Shown: piece after piece, positions 45,771 through 53,380 of the stretch
How the letters are laid out: the number at the start of each line of letters is the position of its first letter
Position numbering within the stretch: the stretch's first letter is position 1
From: an uncultured SAR116 cluster alpha proteobacterium
GTDB taxonomy: Bacteria > Pseudomonadota > Alphaproteobacteria > Puniceispirillales > Puniceispirillaceae
Direction of reading: 5' to 3'
Assembly (NCBI GenBank): GCA_902583715.1
Contig: CACHXC010000005.1
Span: 23,996-87,995, forward strand
Length of the DNA: 64,000 nt
Notes under the pieces: model-generated
What the model was told of the DNA's origin: nothing
Seen by the model: only the letters and a program-made list of their open reading frames with translations
Databases searched by the model: none
Program-made: the position numbers and the translations under genes

Positions 45771-46877
45771 TTACTTTGCAACGATACGACCGACTGGCGT
45801 CTTCAGTCCGCGCTTCTCAAGAACACGCTCAGCAAACTGAGGCATGACACCCTCAGGCCGAATTTGTGGCGCCGCGGCAGGCTTCTTCTTCAGGCTGTAT
45901 AGAAAAGCCGTAGCGTCCCGCAGCAACGACTGCGCATCGTCACTGATGACAAAATCAAGCTGTAGCTTTGTTGTTCCCGACATTGGCGAGTCGTACAAGC
46001 TAGCCTTCAGTACAGATTTGTCAATTTGCTCAGTCTGCTGTTCTGCCATTGACGCAACCGCGTCGGCATTTGCAGGGTTTGCCACAAATTCTTGCGCATC
46101 TAATTCTGCTTCTAGCCAACCCATAACAACATCTGGGCGTTGAGCAATCAAATCATTGAGCATCACCATGAATGCACCGTCCTGAGCGCCAAAGTCTTCG
46201 CCAGAGGCTGCCCGACGAGCTATACCCGATTTAACCATTTTAGATGCAGTTGGCTCCCAAATGGCAGCGGCATCAAGCTTACCTGCGCGAAAGTTCGTTG
46301 TGATGACCTCAATGTTCTGATTCAAATATTTTGCTGGCTTGATACCTGCTTTTTTGAAAGCGAGTTGAGCAAATCGGTCAGTACATGCTCCATGAGGTGC
46401 TGATGTGACTTTACCGTCCATCCACTTTACAGCTTCTACACCGTTCTTGAATTGAGGAGCGTCATTGCGAACAAGGAAAATATTGCATTGCTGCTTCGAT
46501 GTTCCCAGTGCTGCAACGATTCTGATGTCTGTGCCGCCACGCTCAGGAAGATATTTGAACGTTGAGGCAATTGCTGGCATATCGCCCATGTAACCAATAT
46601 GCTGTTTTTCACCTGCCATCGCATTTACGATAACAGAACCCTGCAGACCAACTTGAAACTCCGCAGTCGATCCCGCAGGCAAATGCTTCTTCCAGAAGGC
46701 TTTGCCGTTGTTAACAACACCAGTCCAAGATTCCGTGTAGTAGGGTTGATAACCGATAACTAGATCGACTTTTTCGCCTCTCTTGCCGAAGTCAACCGCT
46801 GCGTTAGCCGCGGTGGCCCCTGCTAAAACTGCTGCGGCAGCTGTGAGCTTAACAGCCGTTTTTAATGTTTTCTTCAT
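45771..46877 (-). CDS. Periplasmic sulfonate-binding protein (TauA/SsuA-like)
   Basis: Extracytoplasmic binding protein of the NitT/TauT class, 368 residues, with a clear Sec signal (MKKTLKTAVKLTAAAAVLAG, cleavage near ANA-AVD, residue 27). The mature chain starts with KVDLVIGYQPYYTESWTG and has the family pattern for binding small sulfonates or nitrate-like anions (VGLQGSVIVNAMAGEKQHIGY). It leads the minus-strand importer run and is divergent from the Rieske oxygenase genes, an arrangement like the msm and tau loci. Methanesulfonate is the favoured ligand by context; taurine or another sulfonate is possible. Confidence 0.87.
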   Translation of the reverse strand: MKKTLKTAVKLTAAAAVLAGATAANAAVDFGKRGEKVDLVIGYQPYYTESWTGVVNNGKAFWKKHLPAGSTAEFQVGLQGSVIVNAMAGEKQHIGYMGDMPAIASTFKYLPERGGTDIRIVAALGTSKQQCNIFLVRNDAPQFKNGVEAVKWMDGKVTSAPHGACTDRFAQLAFKKAGIKPAKYLNQNIEVITTNFRAGKLDAAAIWEPTASKMVKSGIARRAASGEDFGAQDGAFMVMLNDLIAQRPDVVMGWLEAELDAQEFVANPANADAVASMAEQQTEQIDKSVLKASLYDSPMSGTTKLQLDFVISDDAQSLLRDATAFLYSLKKKPAAAPQIRPEGVMPQFAERVLEKRGLKTPVGRIVAK

Positions 46878-47192
46878 CGTGTTCCTCCCGATTAAGTTGT
46901 TTCAAACAGTTTGGAGAGAAAAGCGATTGCATGCAAGTCCCGCGTGATTTTGCGTACTTTTTGGACAATTGCACGGGTTGACTTCCTCCTCCTTGATAGA
47001 ACGATAGGCTCTACCATTCACCCAGGCTTCTTCTGGCCGGTTTAAAATCCTAAATATTATTAGAGCCAACTATCAAGCCATTTGCTTATTCATATGACCG
47101 ATCAAGTGATAGCAAAATGTAATTGCGACAAATATTGTCAACTGACCGTATCGATATGAAAATACATCGCCAAAATTTATAGAGGTTTAAAA
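46878..47192. promoter_or_regulatory. Divergent promoter region, importer versus oxygenase
   Basis: A 315-base gap without a supported gene, between the binding-protein start and the Rieske subunit start. It is A+T-rich and holds a GACAA-ATA-TTGTC dyad at 47127-47139, 54 bases before the plus-strand ATG, as an operator candidate. Further features could not be assigned. AGAGG precedes the plus-strand start. Confidence 0.5.
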
Positions 47193-48185
47193 ATGGACAT
47201 TGAGACAAGACCCAGCGCCACCGAGACTGCTCAATGCATTGCAGGCATGTCAGAAAAAGTAGCAGCTAACCCCTTGGATAGTGACTTCATCGCAGAGCAG
47301 ACCCGTATTTTCCGCAATGCATGGGTGCCTGTTTGCCACGAGTCTGAACTGCCAGCACCTTATGATTTTAGGACAGCTAGTATTGGCAATGAAAACATAA
47401 TCATTTGCAGAGCCCCAGATGGGAAAGTTAACGCGCTTTTGAATGTCTGCCCCCACCGTGGCATGTTGATCGAGAGGAGACCGCAGGGCAGTTTTCTCGA
47501 GGGTCAGGCATCTGGTAATCCTAAAAGAATTACCTGCATGTTTCACGCTTGGCAATTTGATATGCGAGGTAATTGTGTATACGTCGCCCGAGAGAAAGAA
47601 GGATATCAAGAGAGATTTTCAAAAGATGACGCAGGGCTCCGTCGAATCCGTTGTTCGGTAAAATATGGTGGTTTCGTATGGGTCAATATGAATGACCAGC
47701 CAGTCTCAATGCTCGAAGAGTGGGCTGGGCCAGCGTTTGGCCATGTCGAGCAGCAGCTGAATTCTGTGCCTCTCGAGGTCGTGCACTACCACAAAGAGTA
47801 CGTTGAGCATGGTTATATGACGGAAGCTCTGGAATTTCTGAGCGCTGCAAAACACGGCTCTGTATTCGACTTTGGACATTGTGCAATCACCGCAAATGAC
47901 GATACGGGGAGTCAAAACGTGTCGGATGAGTTTCCAAAACCAAACTCCGGAGGAACATCCAAAATCCATCTGTTTCCAGGTTATGTTTTCGATATAACCG
48001 GGCCAGTCCTCCATGTGAAAGTGGTAACGCCGGTGGACCCAAACCTCACAATGATCGAACACCGAGGCCTAGTACCGCAAGGAGAAAATAAAACAGATCG
48101 TGACACACGGATAAAATACTACAACCTGAACCATGGCCCCTTTCGCATCTCAGCCATGAACTCTACAGAAGGATCTCAGTCATGA
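47193..48185 (+). CDS. Rieske-domain oxygenase alpha homolog lacking the iron site (MsmA-like)
   Basis: A 330-residue alpha-subunit homolog. The Rieske cluster is complete: C86, H88, C115, H118, a CxH-x26-CxxH pattern with the long 26-residue spacer reported for methanesulfonate monooxygenase MsmA. Past HYHK (197-201) the chain departs: the helix that should carry the mononuclear iron ligands reads GYMTEALEFLSAAKHG, with no D/E-x2-H-x3/4-H. The protein also ends shortly after YNLNHGPF, before the third ligand and the C-terminal helix. So it can only be an electron-carrying subunit. AGAGG precedes the ATG, and the stop overlaps the reductase start as ATGA. Confidence 0.87.
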   Translation: MDIETRPSATETAQCIAGMSEKVAANPLDSDFIAEQTRIFRNAWVPVCHESELPAPYDFRTASIGNENIIICRAPDGKVNALLNVCPHRGMLIERRPQGSFLEGQASGNPKRITCMFHAWQFDMRGNCVYVAREKEGYQERFSKDDAGLRRIRCSVKYGGFVWVNMNDQPVSMLEEWAGPAFGHVEQQLNSVPLEVVHYHKEYVEHGYMTEALEFLSAAKHGSVFDFGHCAITANDDTGSQNVSDEFPKPNSGGTSKIHLFPGYVFDITGPVLHVKVVTPVDPNLTMIEHRGLVPQGENKTDRDTRIKYYNLNHGPFRISAMNSTEGSQS

Positions 48186-49579
48186 ACCCAGAAAAAAACG
48201 CTGAGAAAAATACTTTCGTTGCCCATTACTTAAATGAGTGGTCAATGTGGATGGATACCCACCCGGAGGGGCTTAAACGCACAACCGAGAAAAATAACGC
48301 CGACGAAAATAGCGCTGATGATGCCGGCGAATCACCCAACGGGCCGCAAGTCGTTGTCATTGGAGCCAGTCACGCTGGAGTATCATTTGCTGATCGTCTT
48401 CGTAAAAATGGTTTTTTAGGCAGCATATCCATATTCGACAAACAAGTTGGTGGGCCAATGGAGCGCCCACCTTTGTCAAAGGGGTTTCTTCTCGGTGGCG
48501 GTGAGTCAGTTGAGTCAAAGTCGCTGCTAAGGCAAAAAAAATGGTACAAAACAAATAAGATCAAGCTAAAGACGCAAAGCACGGTTCATAGTATCGACAA
48601 AGACAATCAGACAATCACAGTCAACAACGGCGATGTTGTAAAATTCGATAAGCTGGTTATCGCGAGCGGCGCTGTTCCAAAAGAATTGCCGAGCTCAAAA
48701 GATATGGGCAACGCCTTTGTCTTGCGTCAGCCAGCTGATGCAAACGCAATCCGTCAAACCGCAAATAATTCCGACTCGGTGGTAATTATTGGAGGTGGAT
48801 ATATTGGCCTCGAGGTCGCATCGTCACTGCGCAAAAAAGGTATGAAAATAACCGTGATTGAGGCTGGCGAGAGAATCCTTGCCAGAGTGGCAAGTCAACC
48901 GCTTGCCGACCTTCTCCATAAGTTACACGAGGATAACGGTGTCACTGTTATCACAGGAGTTGGCGTTGAGAGTGTAAACCAAGAAGATGGGATTTTTCAC
49001 AGTGTAACCTTATCTGACGGTAGAGTTATAGAAGGAGAGATGCTGATAACAGGTATCGGCGTTTTTCCAGACAGCAAGCTTGCCTCGGATTCGGGATTAG
49101 AGACTCAGTTCGATAATGGCGGTGCTATCTTAGTGAGCAATGAAATGCAAACTAGCGATGAAAATATATATGCGATAGGGGATGTCGCACTTCGTCGCGA
49201 ACAGAGTATTGCAGTTGAATCAGTCCACAACGCGCAAGAGTCAGCAGCCATAGCCGCAGCCGCGATCGCCGGCGTGGACAGCCCAAACATTCAAACTCCC
49301 TGGTTCTGGTCCGATCAATATGATGCAAAACTTCAGTCCGTTGGAATCGTGCCGGTTCTTGACGACAACGTTTACCAGGTCGAAAGACCCGGAAAGCGAG
49401 ACGGCGCTGTGTCATTCTGGAGCTATCGTGGGAACGAACTGGTGGCCGTCGAGGTGGTCAATGACCCGGCAACGTACATGGAAGCCAGACAATGTCTCGA
49501 CACAAAACGATTTCCTGATCCGAAACAAATAAGTAATCCATCTTATTCACCTATCGATAGTGGCGGAGGTCGGTCGTGA
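48182..49579 (+). CDS. BphA4-type ferredoxin reductase with an alpha-tail-like N-terminus
   Basis: FAD/NADH ferredoxin reductase of 465 residues. The FAD fold is VVVIGASHAGVSFADRL near residue 57, the NAD fold VVIIGGGYIGLEVASSL near 200, the FAD tail block YAIGDVA near 330 and the C-terminal TPWFWSDQYD block is typical of BphA4/rubredoxin-reductase types. An extra N-terminal 50 residues includes AHYLNEWSMWMDTHPEG, which resembles the end of the oxygenase subunit at 35021 (RHYYEAWGNFLGVSPAN; same H-Y-x3-W spacing). AAGGA eight bases before the ATG confirms that this extension is translated. It replaces the FNR-type MsmD of classical msm operons. Confidence 0.9.
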   Translation: MNPEKNAEKNTFVAHYLNEWSMWMDTHPEGLKRTTEKNNADENSADDAGESPNGPQVVVIGASHAGVSFADRLRKNGFLGSISIFDKQVGGPMERPPLSKGFLLGGGESVESKSLLRQKKWYKTNKIKLKTQSTVHSIDKDNQTITVNNGDVVKFDKLVIASGAVPKELPSSKDMGNAFVLRQPADANAIRQTANNSDSVVIIGGGYIGLEVASSLRKKGMKITVIEAGERILARVASQPLADLLHKLHEDNGVTVITGVGVESVNQEDGIFHSVTLSDGRVIEGEMLITGIGVFPDSKLASDSGLETQFDNGGAILVSNEMQTSDENIYAIGDVALRREQSIAVESVHNAQESAAIAAAAIAGVDSPNIQTPWFWSDQYDAKLQSVGIVPVLDDNVYQVERPGKRDGAVSFWSYRGNELVAVEVVNDPATYMEARQCLDTKRFPDPKQISNPSYSPIDSGGGRS

Positions 49580-49645
49580 AATCGTCACTCGATGTGTTGA
49601 TACCTATCACCGATCAATAAGAAAACAGAGACTTACAAAAACTGA

Positions 49646-50155
49646 ATGCAAACAACGAAAGAATATACCATGCTTGATTTGGAACGGAAAATTGAAAAAA
49701 CAATATACAAAGCAACTCTCGCTTTGGACGAAAATAACTGGGCGGCTTGGTTTGAGCTTTGTGACGAGAGTTTTACTTATGCAATCACATCCTTCAGCCC
49801 TGAAATTAACAAAAAGATGACTTATTTTAGTGGTGATAAGAAAGAGCTAACAGGGCTGATGGATATGCTTCCAAAGCACAACACTGATCATTCACCGTTA
49901 CATCGACACACCTCAGTGTACTCAATCGATATCTCAGATGATGGCAAATCTGCAACAGCAGTGAGTTCGGTCACAATCTACCAGAATATGCTTGATGGTA
50001 TTAACTCGCACCTAGACTCCGGCGAAAGCCGGCTTTTCGTAATTGGAAAATATGTTGATGAATTTTCGATAGTTAACGGTGTTCCAAAATTCACTAATCG
50101 CGAAACACAGCTTGATAACAGACGCCTTGATAAAGGTTCACATTGGTGTCTTTGA
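49646..50155 (+). CDS. msmB: Oxygenase small (beta) subunit, MsmB-like
   Basis: Non-catalytic beta subunit of a ring-hydroxylase type oxygenase (SnoaL/NTF2-like fold), up to 169 residues. Characteristic parts are ALDENNWAAWFELCDESFTY near 35, KHNTDHSPLHRHTSVYSID and the C-terminal ETQLDNRRLDKGSHWCL. The ATG at 49646 is used; an ATG eight codons later (MLDLERK) is also possible because neither has a strong ribosome-binding site. It sits between the reductase (66 bases) and the ferredoxin (64 bases). One beta gene must serve both alpha-like subunits if they share a complex. Confidence 0.85.
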   Translation: MQTTKEYTMLDLERKIEKTIYKATLALDENNWAAWFELCDESFTYAITSFSPEINKKMTYFSGDKKELTGLMDMLPKHNTDHSPLHRHTSVYSIDISDDGKSATAVSSVTIYQNMLDGINSHLDSGESRLFVIGKYVDEFSIVNGVPKFTNRETQLDNRRLDKGSHWCL

Positions 50156-50219
50156 ACTAGGTTTAGAAGTGTTTTTAACCCGGATATTCAACCAACAAAG
50201 AGGTTAAAGAGTGTAGGCA

Positions 50220-50621
50220 ATGGCTTGGACAAAGGTTTGTGAAAAAAGCGAAATTCCCGTGGGTTCAATTAAAAAGGTTTGGGCCCGAATAGGCGGTGGG
50301 ATTCCTATCGCGGTCGCGCACCACAAGAATGGCTATGTCGCAGTTCCCCCAGTTTGCCCTCATTTAGAAGAACCTCTAGAGGAGTCCGGTTTAGTCATCG
50401 GGTGCAAGTTGACTTGCACAAAACATCTATGGTCTTGGGACCTTGAGACTCTTGAGCTTCAAGATGAGGCCGAGCTGCCACTCAAAACATATGACGTTAA
50501 AGTCGAAGATGACAACATCATGGTTTACGTAACAGAACAGCTTGAATATGCGTTCGATGAAGATGAAGATATTGATGAATCAACTTTTTTTGATGACGAT
50601 GACGATGATGATGAGTGGTAA
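50220..50621 (+). CDS. msmC: Rieske ferredoxin with acidic tail, MsmC-like
   Basis: Small Rieske electron carrier of 133 residues, expected to shuttle electrons from the reductase to the oxygenase. The cluster ligands are C46, H48, C66 and H69 (CxH-x17-CxxH). After residue 110 the chain becomes an acidic tail ending in FFDDDDDDDEW, encoded by alternating GAT/GAC codons. Most relatives end soon after the Rieske domain, so the tail is unusual; it could dock onto a basic partner. Its stop overlaps the next gene. The domain resembles the toluene-monooxygenase and MsmC ferredoxins in size. Confidence 0.88.
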   Translation: MAWTKVCEKSEIPVGSIKKVWARIGGGIPIAVAHHKNGYVAVPPVCPHLEEPLEESGLVIGCKLTCTKHLWSWDLETLELQDEAELPLKTYDVKVEDDNIMVYVTEQLEYAFDEDEDIDESTFFDDDDDDDEW

Positions 50622-51490
50622 GACGTCAAAGCTATGTTGTTAGTGAGATACCTTTGAGCCAATCAGCAATCTGGCCCGACGCAAAAATCTTAAAGACCAA
50701 GCAGTTTCGAGACGCGTGTGTCGAGGCACACAATGCCATTTTCTGGGTGGCAAGAGGAGCCAACAGCTTCCTTGAGGCTATGCCACAAAACCAGCACCTA
50801 AGTCTCTTGTGGGTCGGGGACTCCCAAGACTTCCGAACTCGCTATTTCGAGAAACATTTCCAAATTGGTCTAAATATTCGTGAACTTGAAGTATATTTTT
50901 GTGAAAATGGCGTAAAGGTTCCACATAGTTTTTGTTTTGATGATAGAACACCGGCCTTTGCCGAAGCTTGGTATTTGGTAGAACTGCTTCACAGAGATCT
51001 AGACCAATCAAAATTTTCTACATCCTTGCCATTTGACTCCCCATTTATGCTGATGGGTGACACACAGGATCATAACGCTTCCCTCTATCACCATGAACTC
51101 GAAGCTCTTCATGCCTGTTTGTTGAAAAGTGTGCGCTTGTTTCAGCGTATTCCATCATTGCTGACACCTATTAAGTCCCTCTTGCATCAGCCAAATAAAA
51201 TAGCGCTCGAGCCAGAAACTTTTACTCTGGAATATACGGCTTTTTCCTCTGTAATGACTGGGCAAAAAATAATAATTGGTTTTAGTGCTGGTGATCACTT
51301 GCGACCAAAACCTTTCTACTTCATCAAAGATATCAATCAAAACTTTCGGCCAAAAAACCGTGGGCTTGATTACCGCCCGGAGAGCATCCAGTCACTCGAA
51401 AAAATTATTGAAAACAATGTGTCTGACGATGAACTTTTGAATCAACTATGCAAACTGACCATGGCGTTAGTCAAAAGCGCCCAAGTCTAG
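50615..51490 (+). CDS. Unknown protein coupled to the Rieske ferredoxin gene
   Basis: A 291-residue protein that I do not recognise. It starts at a GTG seven bases inside the ferredoxin gene (a later TTG is also possible), so expression is probably coupled. It is soluble with few Cys and many aromatic and His residues: NAIFWVARGANSFLEAMPQ near 40, EAWYLVELLHRDLDQ near 115, DHNASLYHHELEALHACLL near 155, and basic FYFIKDINQNFRPKN near 235. It is the last gene of the oxygenase operon and ends 20 bases before the convergent MocR gene. Candidates are a maturation factor or regulator; no function is claimed. Confidence 0.65.
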   Translation: MVRRQSYVVSEIPLSQSAIWPDAKILKTKQFRDACVEAHNAIFWVARGANSFLEAMPQNQHLSLLWVGDSQDFRTRYFEKHFQIGLNIRELEVYFCENGVKVPHSFCFDDRTPAFAEAWYLVELLHRDLDQSKFSTSLPFDSPFMLMGDTQDHNASLYHHELEALHACLLKSVRLFQRIPSLLTPIKSLLHQPNKIALEPETFTLEYTAFSSVMTGQKIIIGFSAGDHLRPKPFYFIKDINQNFRPKNRGLDYRPESIQSLEKIIENNVSDDELLNQLCKLTMALVKSAQV

Positions 51491-51509
51491 TGACTGATCG
51501 CTTCTATTC

Positions 51510-53054
51510 TTATGTCTTTGATGCTAAGGCGTTAAGCGTACATGCAAGCCGCTTGAAGCCTTCGGCAATATGATCGGCAGGAATTGCGGAATAGGATAAC
51601 CTGAAATAGTTCAGCGGTGCCGCTTCGGAACGGAAAAATACGTCCCCTGGTTCAATTAAAACACCTTCAGCCATGGCAAGCTCTGCCAGATGCCGTGAAT
51701 CCAGCCATTCTGGCCCATGCACCCAAAAACTAGTGCCACCAAAATGTGACGCCGTTTGAGACAATAATGGTTCGCTATCCATGGCTTTTTGTAAAAGCCG
51801 ACGTCGTTCGGCAAGATGGCGGCGCAACCGCCTGATTTGCGCATCATAATGCCCCAGCGCCATAAAATAGGCCAAGGTGCGCTGAGCATGGCCGGGGGGA
51901 TGCCGTAAAATCAAATGGCGCAGGGCGCGTGCCTGTTTTATGACAGGCTCAGGCGCCACCATATAGCCAAGGCGCAAGCCTGGAAAAACTGATTTTGACA
52001 AGCTGCCAACATAAATCACGCGGCCATCACGGTCCTGACTTTTCAATGCCGGTGTTGGTGATTCAAGAAAATTCATCTCAAATTCATAATCATCCTCCAC
52101 AATCAGGAAATCATGCCGTTTGGCCAGATCCAAAAGCTGTAGGCGTCGGTCTGCTGGCATGGTGCAGGTCGTCGGGCACTGATGGCTTGGGGTGATAAAC
52201 ACCGCATCGGTTTGCCGCAAAACCTGCTCATCCAACACCAAGCCGCCAGCATCCACGTCAAGACCTTCAATTTCATGGGTGCGTTGCAATAAAATATCAC
52301 GTAAATCAGGATAGGATGGATTTTCAATCACTACACGCTTTTGTGGGTTGATCAGCAAGTGCGCGATCAGATAGAGGGCATTTTGCGCTCCAAGCGTCAC
52401 TAAAATTTGTTCTGGACGGGCTTTAATGCCGCGGCGCGGCAAACTGCGTGAACAGATATAATTGATCAGCATCGAGTCATCATGCTGGCCAAAATCACCC
52501 GCCATGGTGCTGAAATTGCGCCTGCCCAAGGCCTGACGCGCACAATCCCGCCATTCTGAATGCGAAAATAATTCGTCATCCACCTGCCCATAGACAAAAG
52601 GAAAGGGAAATTCCCTCCAATTCACCGGCTTTTGCACAGGCCGGATATAGCTGTAGGAGTGTACCAGTTTCTGGGCCCAGTCGATTCGACTTTGCTGGTT
52701 ATAGGATAATATATCCCGATAATCGGCTAGTTGATCTTCGTCACCCAAAGGGAGCTGATCTCCGGGGGTATCAACAAGACGGGTAATTGGCGCTTCATCA
52801 CTAACCACATAGCCAGATCGTTCACGTGGTCGCAAATAGCCCGTATCTACCAAGGCCTGATATGCCAGAATCACTGTATTACGTGATACTTTTAATTGTT
52901 TGGCCAGAGCCCGGCTGGACGGTAGCTTATCACCCGGTAAAATCGAGTGACCTAATATTGCCTCAACAACTGATTGCCGGATTTGCGCCTGCAAACTAAT
53001 TCCAGACGCTGTATCCAAAGTGATGATTAAATGTTCGTTCACTGGAAAAACCAC
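51510..53054 (-). CDS. MocR/TauR-type regulator (GntR helix-turn-helix plus aminotransferase-like domain)
   Basis: PLP-binding transcription factor of 514 residues. The N-terminal winged helix spans LQAQIRQSVVEAIL to YLRPRERSGYVV (about 18-85). The aminotransferase class I-like domain follows from about 170, with the PLP Lys in VGSLSKSVFPGLRLGYMV. It is divergent from an omega-aminotransferase 326 bases away, the arrangement of TauR with tpa or of other MocR regulators with their targets. The intergenic direct repeats support autoregulation and control of the aminotransferase. The ligand may be taurine, beta-alanine or GABA. Confidence 0.87.
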   Translation of the reverse strand: MVFPVNEHLIITLDTASGISLQAQIRQSVVEAILGHSILPGDKLPSSRALAKQLKVSRNTVILAYQALVDTGYLRPRERSGYVVSDEAPITRLVDTPGDQLPLGDEDQLADYRDILSYNQQSRIDWAQKLVHSYSYIRPVQKPVNWREFPFPFVYGQVDDELFSHSEWRDCARQALGRRNFSTMAGDFGQHDDSMLINYICSRSLPRRGIKARPEQILVTLGAQNALYLIAHLLINPQKRVVIENPSYPDLRDILLQRTHEIEGLDVDAGGLVLDEQVLRQTDAVFITPSHQCPTTCTMPADRRLQLLDLAKRHDFLIVEDDYEFEMNFLESPTPALKSQDRDGRVIYVGSLSKSVFPGLRLGYMVAPEPVIKQARALRHLILRHPPGHAQRTLAYFMALGHYDAQIRRLRRHLAERRRLLQKAMDSEPLLSQTASHFGGTSFWVHGPEWLDSRHLAELAMAEGVLIEPGDVFFRSEAAPLNYFRLSYSAIPADHIAEGFKRLACTLNALASKT

Positions 53055-53123
53055 CTATTTGCCATACCCCGGGGCACCACCCGGCCACGTTTTTACTAAT
53101 TGCGCTTAATTGAAGCTGTTTAT

Positions 53124-53154
53124 CTGGTACCAGTCAATGCCATAACTGGCACCA
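53124..53154. promoter_or_regulatory. Direct repeats (MocR operator candidate) in the divergent gap 53055-53380
   Basis: CTGGTACCA (53124-53132) and CTGGCACCA (53146-53154) are direct repeats 22 bases apart, about two helical turns, 70 bases from the MocR start. MocR proteins usually bind direct repeats, so this is a strong operator candidate. The rest of the 326-base gap holds no gene. AGAGGAAAC lies just before the aminotransferase ATG. Confidence 0.6.
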
Positions 53155-53380
53155 AAAAGGCGCTTGCTGTCATTTGGCGATTTTGTCATGATATTGACTG
53201 CAATGTGACCTCCTGAGCGCGATTTGGCTTGCTCGAGCATTGCAACAGTGGGTATTTTTTAGATGTGATTGTATGAGACGTTTGATATTAGCTTGCTCTG
53301 GCAAACCCAGGCCAAATAGTTATGTAAAAATATCGGCAGAAGTCTCCGCAGGCGGCCAGTTTTAAAGAGGAAACAAACCT

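Noticed and set aside
47193..48185. Possible frameshift at the end of the Rieske subunit gene joining it to the reductase
   Set aside because: The reductase start has its own strong ribosome-binding site and ATGA overlap, and no homopolymer lies there; a clean stop/start is better supported.
50580..50618. GAT/GAC repeats as a microsatellite or CRISPR-like element
   Set aside because: They are simply the codons of the ferredoxin's Asp tail; too short and without spacers.
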